A stretch of 64,000 bases of DNA from Mercurialis annua. Its lineage: Eukaryota > Streptophyta > Magnoliopsida > Malpighiales > Euphorbiaceae. The stretch covers positions 72,133,665 through 72,197,664 of the forward strand of contig NC_065570.1 of assembly GCF_937616625.2 (NCBI RefSeq). The letters run 5' to 3'. The notes beneath the pieces were generated by a model. That model saw nothing but the letters and a program-made list of their open reading frames with translations. It searched no databases and was not told the origin of the DNA. A program made the translations under genes and the position numbers. Positions 34,875 to 45,625 of this stretch are shown one piece after another. Within the stretch, counting starts at the first letter, position 1, and each line of letters opens with the position of its first letter.

Positions 34875-36718
34875 AGAGTTTTCATAATAAAATAGACTTC
34901 TAATATATTCCAATAAAAAAACTAGAGTTTATTAATGTTTGAGGGGTGGCTTACTTTTATAATACTGTTTATTTTATCATAGTATTTTAATTTGATTCAG
35001 TGAATAATTTTTTATTTCTTATATTAAGACTCAGTTTTATCTGATTTCAATTATATTATTGACAAAAATAAAATTTTACGGTTCAATAATTTATTTATTC
35101 ATATAATACTTTCAAAATTAAAGCGATTACACTGCTTTTTTAATTTTATTTTATTTTAAAAATTAAACCGAACTAGTCTCAATTATAATTGAACCGATCG
35201 ATCTACCCGGCCCTATTTTTAAAACAGTGCTTCAATGTCTATACTTTTATTATGTTTTAGAGTCAGGAAGGCATGAGAGAGCTACTCATATTTTTTGTCT
35301 TTCAGTTGCAAGTAAGATATAAAAAGAGAAATGAAAAAAATGATTTTGAAATAGATAGTACAATCAAACTTTCTATTCACAGAAAATTAGTAGTTCTCAA
35401 ATTCAACCCCTTTTCTTTCTAATTCATCAATTGGGCCCTTTGCTTTCCCATACTCTTTTTTGTCCCACCACACCTTACCTCAACTTCACTTATTGTCAAA
35501 TCACAAGCCCGTTAATTTATTCTCCGTTTCATCTGAACCTCCCAAATTGTCTTACATAACAGATTTGGTCCCTCAACTTCCGCGATTTGACCAATTAGTA
35601 TAAAAGTTAATTTTATTGTCAAATTGATCAAAATCTAATCACTTGTTGATCTCTAAAAGACCCAAAATGTGAAAAAGAAGATGTAAAATCATAATCACTA
35701 TACAGATAAATTTAGAATCCAAAGAATTCGCTTTGGCATTTAAAAGGCCAAAGACATGAAGGGGTGGCCTAAAGCAATTTTGGTCTGTGTGTGGGTCCAA
35801 CTAATATGAAGGGCATAAATTTACTTTTTAATTTCCTCTATTCCACCCCATACTACACAAACAAATTCTTTCGTACCAACAAAGCAAAGGTTGAAAAATG
35901 CAAAATTCCCACATCAAACGAAAGTTATATAATTATGAAAAAAAAAAAGTCATCAATATCTTTGACAAAAAAAAGTCATCAAAAAATAATATATGTTCAT
36001 CATAAATAGTTGAAAACTAATTACAAAGTAAATTTTGTAATTAAAATATAAAAATATATTTTAAAAGTTAAAATGAGTATCATTTTCATTCAGTGCCCAT
36101 TTTGGATGCTATGAAGGGCAACATCATTAACCCCATTTGATGTCCATTACATCTCTCTCCTCCACTGACCACTACCATTGAAGAAGATGGATAACTTCAT
36201 CATTCTCTCTATATATTTTTTGGAGTGTATCTTAGGCAATATGAGCATTGTGAAATAAATAAACTCGAACTGGCTGTCGGTCCAATTTTAATGAATTATT
36301 GATGTTCCATTATTTTATTAGATACTTGTTTTGAGAGTATATACTAAATCTTAGATAGACTTAAATCAATATGATCCTAGTTTTTTTCTATACAAAATTT
36401 CAATAAAAAGACACGTATAATGACTAAAAAAATTGATTTACTTATTCGTGCTTAAAGTCTTATAGTTGCTTAAAGTCTTATTAACGTATTTGAAGAATAT
36501 AAAATATAGTAACTTTTTATTATTTAGTTGAGATTTTCTTAATCGCCCAAATAGTAGTTGTATTTCTATTTTTCATTAATGAAATATTTATTATTATAAA
36601 AAATGGTAATTACACTTTAATTTTTTAATAGAAAATTAATTAGAAAATATATACAAATTAATTCCTGTTCTTCTAGGTGGATATGATTTCTAGAATAAAA
36701 TCATGTGTCATATACTAA
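34875..36718. other. AT-rich intergenic DNA
   Basis: No gene is recognised. A possible transposon end (CCGGCCCTATTTTTAAAACAG, about 35208-35228) resembles the terminus at 19940 in reverse but has no partner here. The 72-codon frame at 35791 is lysine-rich and low in complexity. Confidence 0.45.
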
Positions 36719-37250
36719 TCTTTTTTTTTCAAATAAAAAGTTCTATTAATCAAAAGCTGATTGATCATCCAGTACATAGAATTTAATAATCGGAGGGACA
36801 TGCCCCAACTAATTTATATAAACTAAAATAGTCATATGTTATCATATGAGATTTTCTATCATAATTAAAACAATATATATGCATCTCAATTAAGCTAAAG
36901 TAGTCATGTGCTATCAAATTGATAATATTACAAATTAAATAGTTGTTGTTGAAGGCATCCATTACAACCTTTGAAATAAAGGGAATTAGATTAGTTTCGC
37001 TTGGCATGATAATACTAACTTTAATCGCACAACTGCTACAGCTAGCAGCTATAACTTCACCGTGAAAGTCTCTAATCACATCTTCTGTGACATATATCTT
37101 CTCTTGAACATTAAAGACATCATTTATACTGACGCAAAATATACCGATATTTGGTGAAATCGGTCGTAAGATGGTGGCTCTAATTGGTTTAGAGATCCAA
37201 GTCGCTTGCATCGTAAAAAAAAATTTCATCTCCAACGATGAAAAAAACTA
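36719..37250 (-). pseudogene. Decayed LINE 3' end with RNase H-like domain
   Basis: The minus frame 36783-37235 (150 codons) contains VIRDFHGEVIAASCSSCA, the typical core of the RNase H-like (RVT_3) domain at the C-terminus of plant non-LTR reverse transcriptases, after an FCVSINDVFNV stretch in place of the usual KINVDxAF. Expected catalytic residues are largely missing, and the frame after about residue 85 looks like frameshifted, AT-rich translation. On the minus strand the block ends GATTAATAGAACTTTTTATTTG plus an A-tract (plus-strand T-run at 36721-36729), like a LINE tail. It is not functional. Confidence 0.55.
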
Positions 37251-38250
37251 TTCTTAATTTCGATTAGAATGGATCCAATAAAATTAAGATATTAAGGTAG
37301 AAAATAATTTTTAAATTTAGACTAAAATTGGCCAAGAAAGAAATTTTATTTAAAATTAAATACAAAAACTATGGAAATTAAGAATACTAACCTTAACAGT
37401 CTTGAATTTATATTATCCGAATTAAACTTTTATATCTAATGAGAAGTGTATCCCAAATTGAAATTGGATGAAGAATGTATAACTTAACCTATCATGTGCT
37501 AACCTATCAAAACTTTCTCTCATATTTCCACTAACCTTTATTCATAATAACACTCTGTATTTAATTATTAAAGTTACCTTGTCATTTTTGTACAATTAAC
37601 TTACTCTTAATTAGGAAAGAATTTACATGTAGCAACATAATTTAACAATTATCCCCTTGTTGTCAGTATAAGAAATAATTTTATAATGTTGCATGTGTAT
37701 GCAATCACTCTAGCTGGCAAATGGAATTTCTCATTTGCAATATATATATATGTATATCCTAAAGATTTTAAAGGAACCATCCCCCTTAATCCTCTCTTAT
37801 CACATCTAACTCAAAATAATTTAATTGCAATATACAATTCTTAGTTTAATTTGATTGACAGCTAACTAATTAACGTTTGCTAATTTATTTTAACATAATT
37901 AAGGATAAACACAACCAATTGCGTACCAAGAAGCATCTTAGCTATTATAATGATATGAATTGAGTTAATCTTGATTTAAATTGTCTGGTTCTGATAAAAA
38001 TAATGGTTAATTTTGCAGATCCTTTTTCATTTTTTTGTACATACAGGATATCGTTGATTATGGTCAATTATGCATTGATGTTGATGCTTCAAATTAAATT
38101 GTTTAATCCTTAAATCAATTATATGGTTCCAATTAACTTGAATAAATTTCAGAATTCTCATAAACAAACAACCTATGTCTGGGTTTAGAATGGAGTCCAT
38201 ATAGAACATATTTTAATCACATAAACACTTAAAAAAATATAAGAATATTA
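37251..38250. other. AT-rich intergenic DNA
   Basis: No gene, RNA or element end could be recognised. Confidence 0.5.
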
Positions 38251-38259
38251 TTTTATCTA

Positions 38260-38631
38260 GGCCTAATTACTTAAAAAAATCCCACCTTATAACATTTATT
38301 CGTTTATACCCTAACCTAGAAAAACGTTCATTTGTACTCTATTTTTGATTTTTCATTTTCATCTCTACCATAAAGAGTTAATTTGACCTCTTTCTATTTA
38401 GAAAAATATTCAAAATGATCCTTTATATTTAGCTTATATTCTAATTAAACATTAATATTATTAATCATTTATAATGTTTTCATCCTTTAATTAATATAAT
38501 TGTTAAAAATTTAAATTCTAGGGTAGAGATGAAAACGAAAAATTAAAAAAAGGGTACAAATGAATTTTTTTCTACGTGAGGATATAAACGAAAAAATATT
38601 ACAAGATGGGATTTTTTTAAGTAATTAGGCC
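38260..38631. mobile_element. MULE-like element with perfect 9 bp TSD (372 bp)
   Basis: It begins GGCCTAATTACTTAAAAAAA and ends with the reverse complement. The inverted repeats extend over about 120 bp, including CGTTTATACCCTAACCTAG and CATCTCTACC. TTTTATCTA flanks it exactly at 38251-38259 and 38632-38640. It belongs to the same family as 21116-22024 but lacks the GC-rich insert. Confidence 0.85.
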
Positions 38632-38756
38632 TTTTATCTATTATGTATGCAACAATATTTGTATTGTTGCATGAAAACGACACCGTGCCTAAATAGATTA
38701 GCAATCAGACAGGGGAGACAATCATACGGCCATGGTATGTAATTAGGATTGTGAGT

Positions 38757-39217
38757 CTATGTAGCACGGAAACGGGAAACGGAAACGATACGAAACGGAC
38801 ACGGGGAAATGAAAGTTTTTCAAAATGAAGGACACGAAACGTGGGGGAAACGTGCAAATAACAAAAATATAGGGATATATTTATAAAAATATTATCTAAA
38901 TATTTATGATAATTACAAAATAATTCATTTTAATATACTAATATTTAAAATTTTATAAATATACAAAAAAATATAATATAATTCAACACAAATAAGTATA
39001 TTTGATGTATTGTGGGCAATGCAAATGTAAAATTTATGGGTAACAAGTTAGATTTTTTTATTTGTGGGCAATAATTTTAATTTTTTTACAAATTTTTAAT
39101 TTTTATTATTTACGGAAACGGCCCGAAACGTTTCGTACGGGTGTCCAAAAGTTTCCGGTTTCCGAAACGTTTCCGAAACGGGAAACGTAACTTTATCGAA
39201 GTTTCCGTGCTTCTTAG
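38757..39217. mobile_element. hAT-like element, copy A (461 bp)
   Basis: Ends CTATGTAGCACGGAAACGG and, inverted, CTAAGAAGCACGGAAACT. The exact 8 bp TSD TTGTGAGT lies at 38749-38756 and 39218-39225. An 8 bp TSD with short inverted ends suits the hAT superfamily. The sequence is dense in GAAACG/CGTTTC words near both ends and AT-rich in the middle. It is non-coding. Confidence 0.85.
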
Positions 39218-39349
39218 TTGTGAGTTTGTTCATTTGCTTTAAAAATAAAAAACACTTGTTCAGGTTGGTGATTAAAAAATTTAATAGATTAAATACTCTG
39301 CCTATTTTCAAATCATGAAATATCAGTTAGCAAATAATTATCTGACAAT

Positions 39350-39808
39350 TTAAGAAGCACGGAAACTTCGATGAAGTTGCGTGTCCCGTTTTGGACACGT
39401 TTCGGAAACCGAAAACTCTCAGAAACTCATAAAGAAACTTTTCGGGCCGTTTCTGAAAATAAACAAAATAAAAAAATTCTAAAAATTCTAAAAAATTCTC
39501 AACAAATTATATTTGGAACCAATTACCCATGATTTTTATTGTTCACGTTATCTACGATATAACTTATTTTCTTATTTTTGTTGCATTTAATTATATTTGA
39601 TTTATTATATAACTAATTGAGATAAATGTATAAGTAAAATTTAAAATATATAGCATTTTATAATTTTAATTTTATAAATATATCTCTATATTTTTATTAT
39701 TTACACGTTTTCCGCACGTTTCGTGTCCTTCATTTTAAAAAAATGTTCGTTCCCGCATGTCCGTTTTGTGTCATTTCCGTTTTCAGTTTCCGTTTCCATG
39801 CTACCTAG
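39350..39808. mobile_element. hAT-like element, copy B, inverted relative to A (459 bp)
   Basis: It starts TTAAGAAGCACGGAAACTTC and ends at CTACCTAG. Its left end matches the right end of copy A in reverse complement, so A and B form a head-to-head pair 132 bp apart. The flanking 8-mers CTGACAAT and TTGACAAC agree at six positions, an aged TSD. Confidence 0.8.
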
Positions 39809-40017
39809 TTGACAACTATAGTGATTATGCATAATCAAGTCATAGTTGTTATGTTGTAATTTCATGATCAAGACTTATAATTTCCTTTTGTCCGATGATA
39901 CCCTTTCGATATTAAATACAAGTTGACATTTTACGTTTTTTTAAAAAGCTCAAATAATTTCCTCATTCTAACACCATTTAAAAAATCATCAACCTTATTT
40001 AGATGGAATTTGACGTA

Positions 40018-41172
40018 ACTTATTGAAACTGAGGTTGTTTAAATATACCCCTAATATTTGACATGCTGTTCAAGTATGCTCTTCATGTATGAAAAGGTTC
40101 AAATATGCCCTTTATCTGTATCTATCTATATCTATATCTATACTATATGTAAAAGCACGGATTGGGGGGGGGACAGGCAAATTTACTGAATAATCCTTTT
40201 TAGTTTAATACTAAATAAAGGTTTTATAGTCATTAGCTAATTAGTTATTTAATTAATCACTATTGTAATTAAAGTCCTAATTAGAATAGGTAGCTAAATT
40301 ATCTCCAATTTAGTTTTTACTATGTAAAAATAATTAAATTGTCTCCAAATTAGTAGGAATATCTATCTTTTAGTTTGATTGAACTACAATACTGTATTTG
40401 GTCAATATAATATTATTTAAATTTATATCTTATTATTTTTAAAGATGTTATTAATAAAATTAAGTTAATTATTTAATTATGGTTATTATAAAACCAAAAT
40501 ATGGAGGAAAAAAAAATTAATAACCGAATATATTATATTTACTTTTACAAAAACTCTTAACTAATTTAATATTAATTATAAATAAAAAATTAATATAATT
40601 ATAATAAATTTACTAATATGTTAATTGACGAGTTACGTTACGAGCCACGTGCATAGCACGTAATCGAAACTACTCTTCATGTGTGAATAGGTTCAAATAC
40701 AGCTTATGTATATATATCTATCTAACTCTAAAGAAATAATTTTTTTTTCTCTAAAACTTGAATAGCCTCATGGACTTATTTAGCAGAGTATATTGATGTT
40801 CAAATTCAATTCCACAATAAATTCGAATAGTTTAAACTTGAACTCACTCTTTATTAATCAAGTTGGTTTTGATTATTTGTCAAGTCAATTTTAAATAGCT
40901 CGAATAGCTCTTAGAGATCGACTCGGATAAACTCCACATTAAAAGCCTACCTATTTATACAAAAAAGTATATTTGAACGTTTGATATATGAATAATATTT
41001 GCATTTTTTGTATACATTAAGGGTATATTTAAATCTTTTCATATATGAAAGACATATTTAAACCTTTTAATATATAAAGAGAATTTTTAAATCGTTTTAT
41101 ACATGAACGGTATATTTGAATCACATGTTAAACATTGAGGGCATATTTATATCACCTCAGGTTCAATAAGCT
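40018..41172. mobile_element. Long inverted-repeat element interrupted by a Helitron
   Basis: The left arm (ACTTATTGAAACTGAGGTTG..., to about 40125) matches the right arm ending CAATAAGCT in reverse complement over more than 100 bp. The arms contain several roughly 35 bp repeats of the type CATGTATGAAAAGGTTCAAA followed by TATGCCC. The Helitron at 40137-40673 sits inside. No convincing TSD was found, so the class is open. Confidence 0.6.
40137..40673 (+). mobile_element. Short Helitron, copy 2 (537 bp)
   Basis: It begins TCTATACTATATGTAAAAGC, a classic Helitron 5' end. The 3' side has the hairpin ACGTGC-ATA-GCACGT at 40647-40661, eight further bases, then CTAC followed by T (one change from CTRR). 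It is homologous to 23132-23642. It is non-coding and was inserted into the inverted-repeat element around it. Confidence 0.75.
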
Positions 41173-44100
41173 ATATTAGGGTCCACCGAAGTAAGGATTA
41201 ACTATTCAAACGGTGTAAGGAAGATTGGTTTGTTTGAGTTGTTTTTAAAATATTAAATGTGCTTTTTAGCACCTCTCCAAATATTAAGGTCCAATTTGAT
41301 CCTCAGACAAATTAATCAACACCACTGATCACATACATAATTATAGAGTATGGTGAAGGGAGAAATCAAGGGATCAAAAGATGCAAATCAGTTGATTTAA
41401 AATCATTTTCTGATTGGAATGTGGGTAGGTGATGTCATTTTATAAACCATCTTGAAGTGAAGTACAGATACACTATTCCAATGAATTAACACCAAAATAA
41501 TTTACAACCTTGCCCTTATTTGTATTATTGTGTTATAAATGGGAAATTGAAGAGCTTCGATAGTATAATTTGTCGGTATTGGCTTAAGTAATCGAAACTT
41601 TAATTTGTGTTTTGTCTGTTTTGTTAAGAATTAAAACGGCAATCTGTTATGGTTGGGAGCTGCTCTTCTCTCTGCCGACGCTGTCGTTTTCGGGTAAATC
41701 AAATTATCAAAGTATAAGTAAAAGTAAAGCATCCGGTGAGTTATGTGAAACGTGGTCGCTTTCGATTCTTTACGGTGGTTCCCACATCGGTTAAAAGGAT
41801 TTATACGTACCGGGAATATATAAACGTGTGGGTGGAGTGGGGACCAGTGGTTCTTTTTGGGACTTTTAACTGCCCTTGGATTCTGTTCCGCCTCTCCGCT
41901 CCTTCTGCTACACTTCTCATCAGCGATCAGTGACCCCTTTTTTCTTTTTCACTTTTTATCCATTTCAACGCGCCTCCAATTTGATTCCTTCTTTATTTCA
42001 TTTTTTAATCGGTTGTGTATATTAATATTAAATTAATTACCTAATTTTAGGATTTCAAATGCAAACTGATAGAAAATGTAAAAACTATGTTTGTAATTCA
42101 GTGTTTTTAATTTTAATTTGTTATTCGTTTCTTGATAAATCATTTAACACTTACGTAAATTTAATACTTATATTATTATAATATTTTTTTTAGTTTCATT
42201 TTAATATTTACATGTCAATCTTTTTTTAAATAATTTAGGATAAGAGAGCGCTTACGAAAAAAAATTGAACTCATATCTTAACAACTTTTTGCCGAGCGCT
42301 TATATTTTTTACGGCACGGCTCGTTAGTTATCTCAAACTTTGAATTATTTAAAATGCTCTCGTGTTTGTTCAACCTTCAAATTTATAATGTAAAATAAAA
42401 ATATTTTAATTTTTTTTAGATATAGATAATACGTGAGTTCATCTCGGTTATTGTTGTATTACAATAAAAATTCAAGCTAATTTTTCTATGTTGTTCTATT
42501 TATTCGTGATTAACCATTTGATATAGTCTTAATTTCATATTTTTTATAATTATTGATTTAGGTTTATTTTTGAAAGAAAAAGTTAATAATATTATTAATG
42601 TAAAAATTTAATTAAAAAAAATTATATAAAATAAAATAAAATAAAAAGAAGGGTTTAGTGGAGTAAGTTATAATGGGGAAAGGAGAAGAAATGGAAGTGT
42701 TGTACAGGTTTTAGGCTAGTAGGTGTAGACAGTGAAATGTGTGCGTCTGGCAGCATCGCAGACGAGTACTGTAGCCGTGATCTGATGACTCAGATCAGCC
42801 ACAGTCAAACAGAAGAGTCTTGACTTTTTGTTTCGGGGCAACCTAGGAATTTCAGTCTCCATCTCCTCAACACAATAGTACTCCACATCCTGCATTTTCA
42901 TACTTTACTTAATACAGTAACATGCAATTTTTAATAATTAAGTTTATAAATTAAAATTATTATAACAATTTACTTTTTACAAATATAATGAAATTTATTA
43001 TTGATTGTTCATTTATGATAATTTGTTGATTGGTGAACCTAATTTTCATGACCACTATTGAACAAACACAGTTTTTCTTTTGAGATTAAAGAATATGGAT
43101 TAATTAACCTTATTTGTATCAATAATGTTATAGACTTGTAGCTACAATTACCTTTATCTTCTGTAGCGATATGAGTTTGGTATTGAACATTCATTAATTC
43201 ATAATTACTGATATAGCTGAGCAACCTAACTTAATTAATTTAATCCCCAGAAATTAAAACTATTTGATAATTATGACATTGAAAATTGTTATTTGTTTAT
43301 AAATTAGAGTTCAAGTGAATACGTATTAGTCCAATTTAAACGAAAGAAAATACATGTTGAAAAGGGGAAAAATGTCAAATTACTAATGTTGCTTCTCCGT
43401 ATGATTTGCAGAAGCTGTGATAAGAAACCCAGGCTTTTATTTGTGCATTAAATGTTTAGAAATAATTGTAGAAATTGATAACTTTAATTCGTAGAAAACG
43501 ATTGAGACAGACACACCAATTAATAAATAAAATATGAACAAGAAAACTCCTGAAAATAAATCAATTTCACAAAAACGACTTTAAAAAATTATTTTAGCAA
43601 GAAAAATTAATTTAGTAAAGTCATGCGTCAAAATCATTTCAAGCACCCGAAAAACCGCATCATTATTAGCTAGTGTCATTGAAAAAAAAAAACCATCCTG
43701 CATGCCTATAAATAATACACTTGCTGCAATATAATTGTTTTTTTATTATTCCAATTGGAAAAAATGACGTCTTCTAAAATAGAAATGATAAATTAAAAAG
43801 TCTTTTTATACTAAAATTATAAAGTTTCAGCTACCTCCATGGACCAAGTTACATGCAAATTAATTACATATTCTATTAATTGCAAATTACGTCATTTAAC
43901 TTGGTCAGTTCATTAATTTGAACTGCCCCATTCTAATTAGGTAATTCTAGTTAGCTGCTATTTAATTAAAATTAAATCGCGATTTTTTCATTGGGTTAAA
44001 ATCAACGGTGAATATGAAATGTGGAGTAGATGAACGGTTGAGATGGTGAAATGTAGTACAAGTAATGGCAGCACATGGGGGATGTGGCTACAGAACACTT

Positions 44101-44470
44101 GAGGTAATGAGCTGTGACGGTGGTCCAAAGTCGTAATATTCACAACTTTCCGAATTATCGGATACAGCTCACCCCACACTAAACACTCTCTTTGCTTCTG
44201 GCACAAGCGTGGAGATTAATACTCCCATTTTTTTTAGTTTTTAAAGGGTATATACGTCATTTTCACCATCATTAACCATCAAGCCGCCTATTAAAAAAAA
44301 TCATAGAACAACCATTTCCCTTTGGTTTCTCTCATTTTAGTTTTATTTATTTTGATTGTGAGTTTTTTTTTAAATTATTTAATTTAAAGATTATAAGTTT
44401 TGGAGTTTTTGCAACGTCTTGCCTTTTAAGTGACACATAGAACCGAATATTATTTGCTTCTTCACCCCAC
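41173..44470. other. Intergenic DNA upstream of the FPP gene
   Basis: No protein gene is recognised. Three less AT-rich islands occur (about 41620-41940, 42700-42900, 44000-44210). They carry only frames of 60-70 codons without family resemblance, so they may be regulatory DNA or exons of an unrecognised gene. A USE-like plus TATA pair in the first island is listed separately. Confidence 0.4.
41779..41824 (+). promoter_or_regulatory. snRNA-type promoter candidate: USE plus TATA
   Basis: TTCCCACATCG (41779-41789) matches the plant snRNA upstream sequence element RTCCCACATCG except for the first base. TATATAAA follows at 41817-41824 with a gap of 27 bases, close to the spacing of plant Pol III snRNA promoters such as U6. 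A start near 41846 would be expected. No known small RNA is recognisable there, and a TTTTT run soon after the predicted start would stop Pol III. The motif also occurs in small LTR elements. Confidence 0.35.
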
Positions 44471-44473
44471 CTG

Positions 44474-44526
44474 GTACCACCGCCACCACCACCACCACCA
44501 CACCATCACCACCAACACCGCCATTT
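44474..44526. repeat. CCA-type trinucleotide microsatellite in the FPP leader
   Basis: An imperfect run of CCACCGCCACCACCACCACC-type units, probably in the first, non-coding exon of the FPP gene. Confidence 0.6.
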
Positions 44527-44685
44527 CCGCGTCGCTATTTGTTTAATCCACTAGAATAAGAAGAAAGAAAGAAGGAGAAATTGCCACTAATTCAGATCGG
44601 AATTAAATATATTCTCACTCTCAGTGACTGATTAATCTTTAGTTTAAACGATTACGAATCTTATCGTGAAGCTACATTTCAACTG

Positions 44686-45619
44686 GTGAGTCGGTTTTTG
44701 TATTCCGGCGATGGTGAGAGTAGTGAGTAGAAGAAGAATAGAAAAAAAAAATTAAAATCCGGAAACTCTAGCTAGCGTGAATGTTTCGGTTCTTCCTGTT
44801 TGCTTATTTTTTTTTTATATATATAAAAAAAACTACTGTTTGCTTTATTTATTTTTTATTCCTTTTAAATTACCTAACTTGATATTTTGTTTTCTCTTGG
44901 TGTCGGTGAGGAGATATTTTTGGTTTAAGTTCCGGTTTGTTTCAGTTTTAATTTAGTGATTTAATATAGTGATTGAATTGTGGTTTTTTTGTGGCCATTT
45001 TAGCATTGTATTTCGATAAAGTGAAATTCCAGTGAGTCCTTTTCTCATTTTTTTTTTCTTTAATAAATATTTCTCAGTGTTTCTAACTCAATTTGGTGCA
45101 GAATGAAGCTCATTCTTATTTCCTGATTTAGTTAGTTTTTGTTGTTATTGAAATTGAGCTTTTATAAATTTGATAGATGTTTTTTTTTTTGAAATTTTCT
45201 GGTAGCTGTTTATGATTCGATTCTATTATGAATTTTATTTCGATTTTAAGATCTTTTATTAGCCATATTAGTCCATCCGATTAGATACTGATGTTTTTAG
45301 AAATTTCAATTATTACTAAAATTGCTCATTCATATCTGCAGACGGAAATTTGATACTTCATAAAGTCGTTTTTTGATACTTTTTTGTCCTTCTTTTTTAC
45401 TGATCACATTCATGAAAAGTTATTTATTTCTCTGTTTTACACTTATAATTTTATTAAAATGGATAATTAATTTTAAAATTTAAGTTGATTTTATCATTTT
45501 ATTCTGTTTTATAGACTGTTTTGCTTAAGTTTTGCTGTGACATTTACAATGGCGTCCGGATTGATAATATTATTTTGTTTCACATTTTCAACATGTGTTA
45601 ACTGGTTTATGCTTTGCAG
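44686..45619 (+). other. Intron in the 5' leader of the FPP gene
   Basis: The donor AACTG|GTGAGT at 44686 and the acceptor GCTTTGCAG|TCTGC ending at 45619 bracket 934 bases of T-rich DNA just before the start codon. The upstream exon (about 44470-44685) is GC-richer, lacks a long frame and fits a leader. The transcription start itself is not visible. Confidence 0.6.
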
Positions 45620-45625
45620 TCTGCA

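Noticed and set aside
42716..42901. 61-codon minus frame in a GC-richer island as a small gene
   Set aside because: No family resemblance, no clear promoter, and frames of this length are expected by chance. RNA-seq would be needed to revive it.
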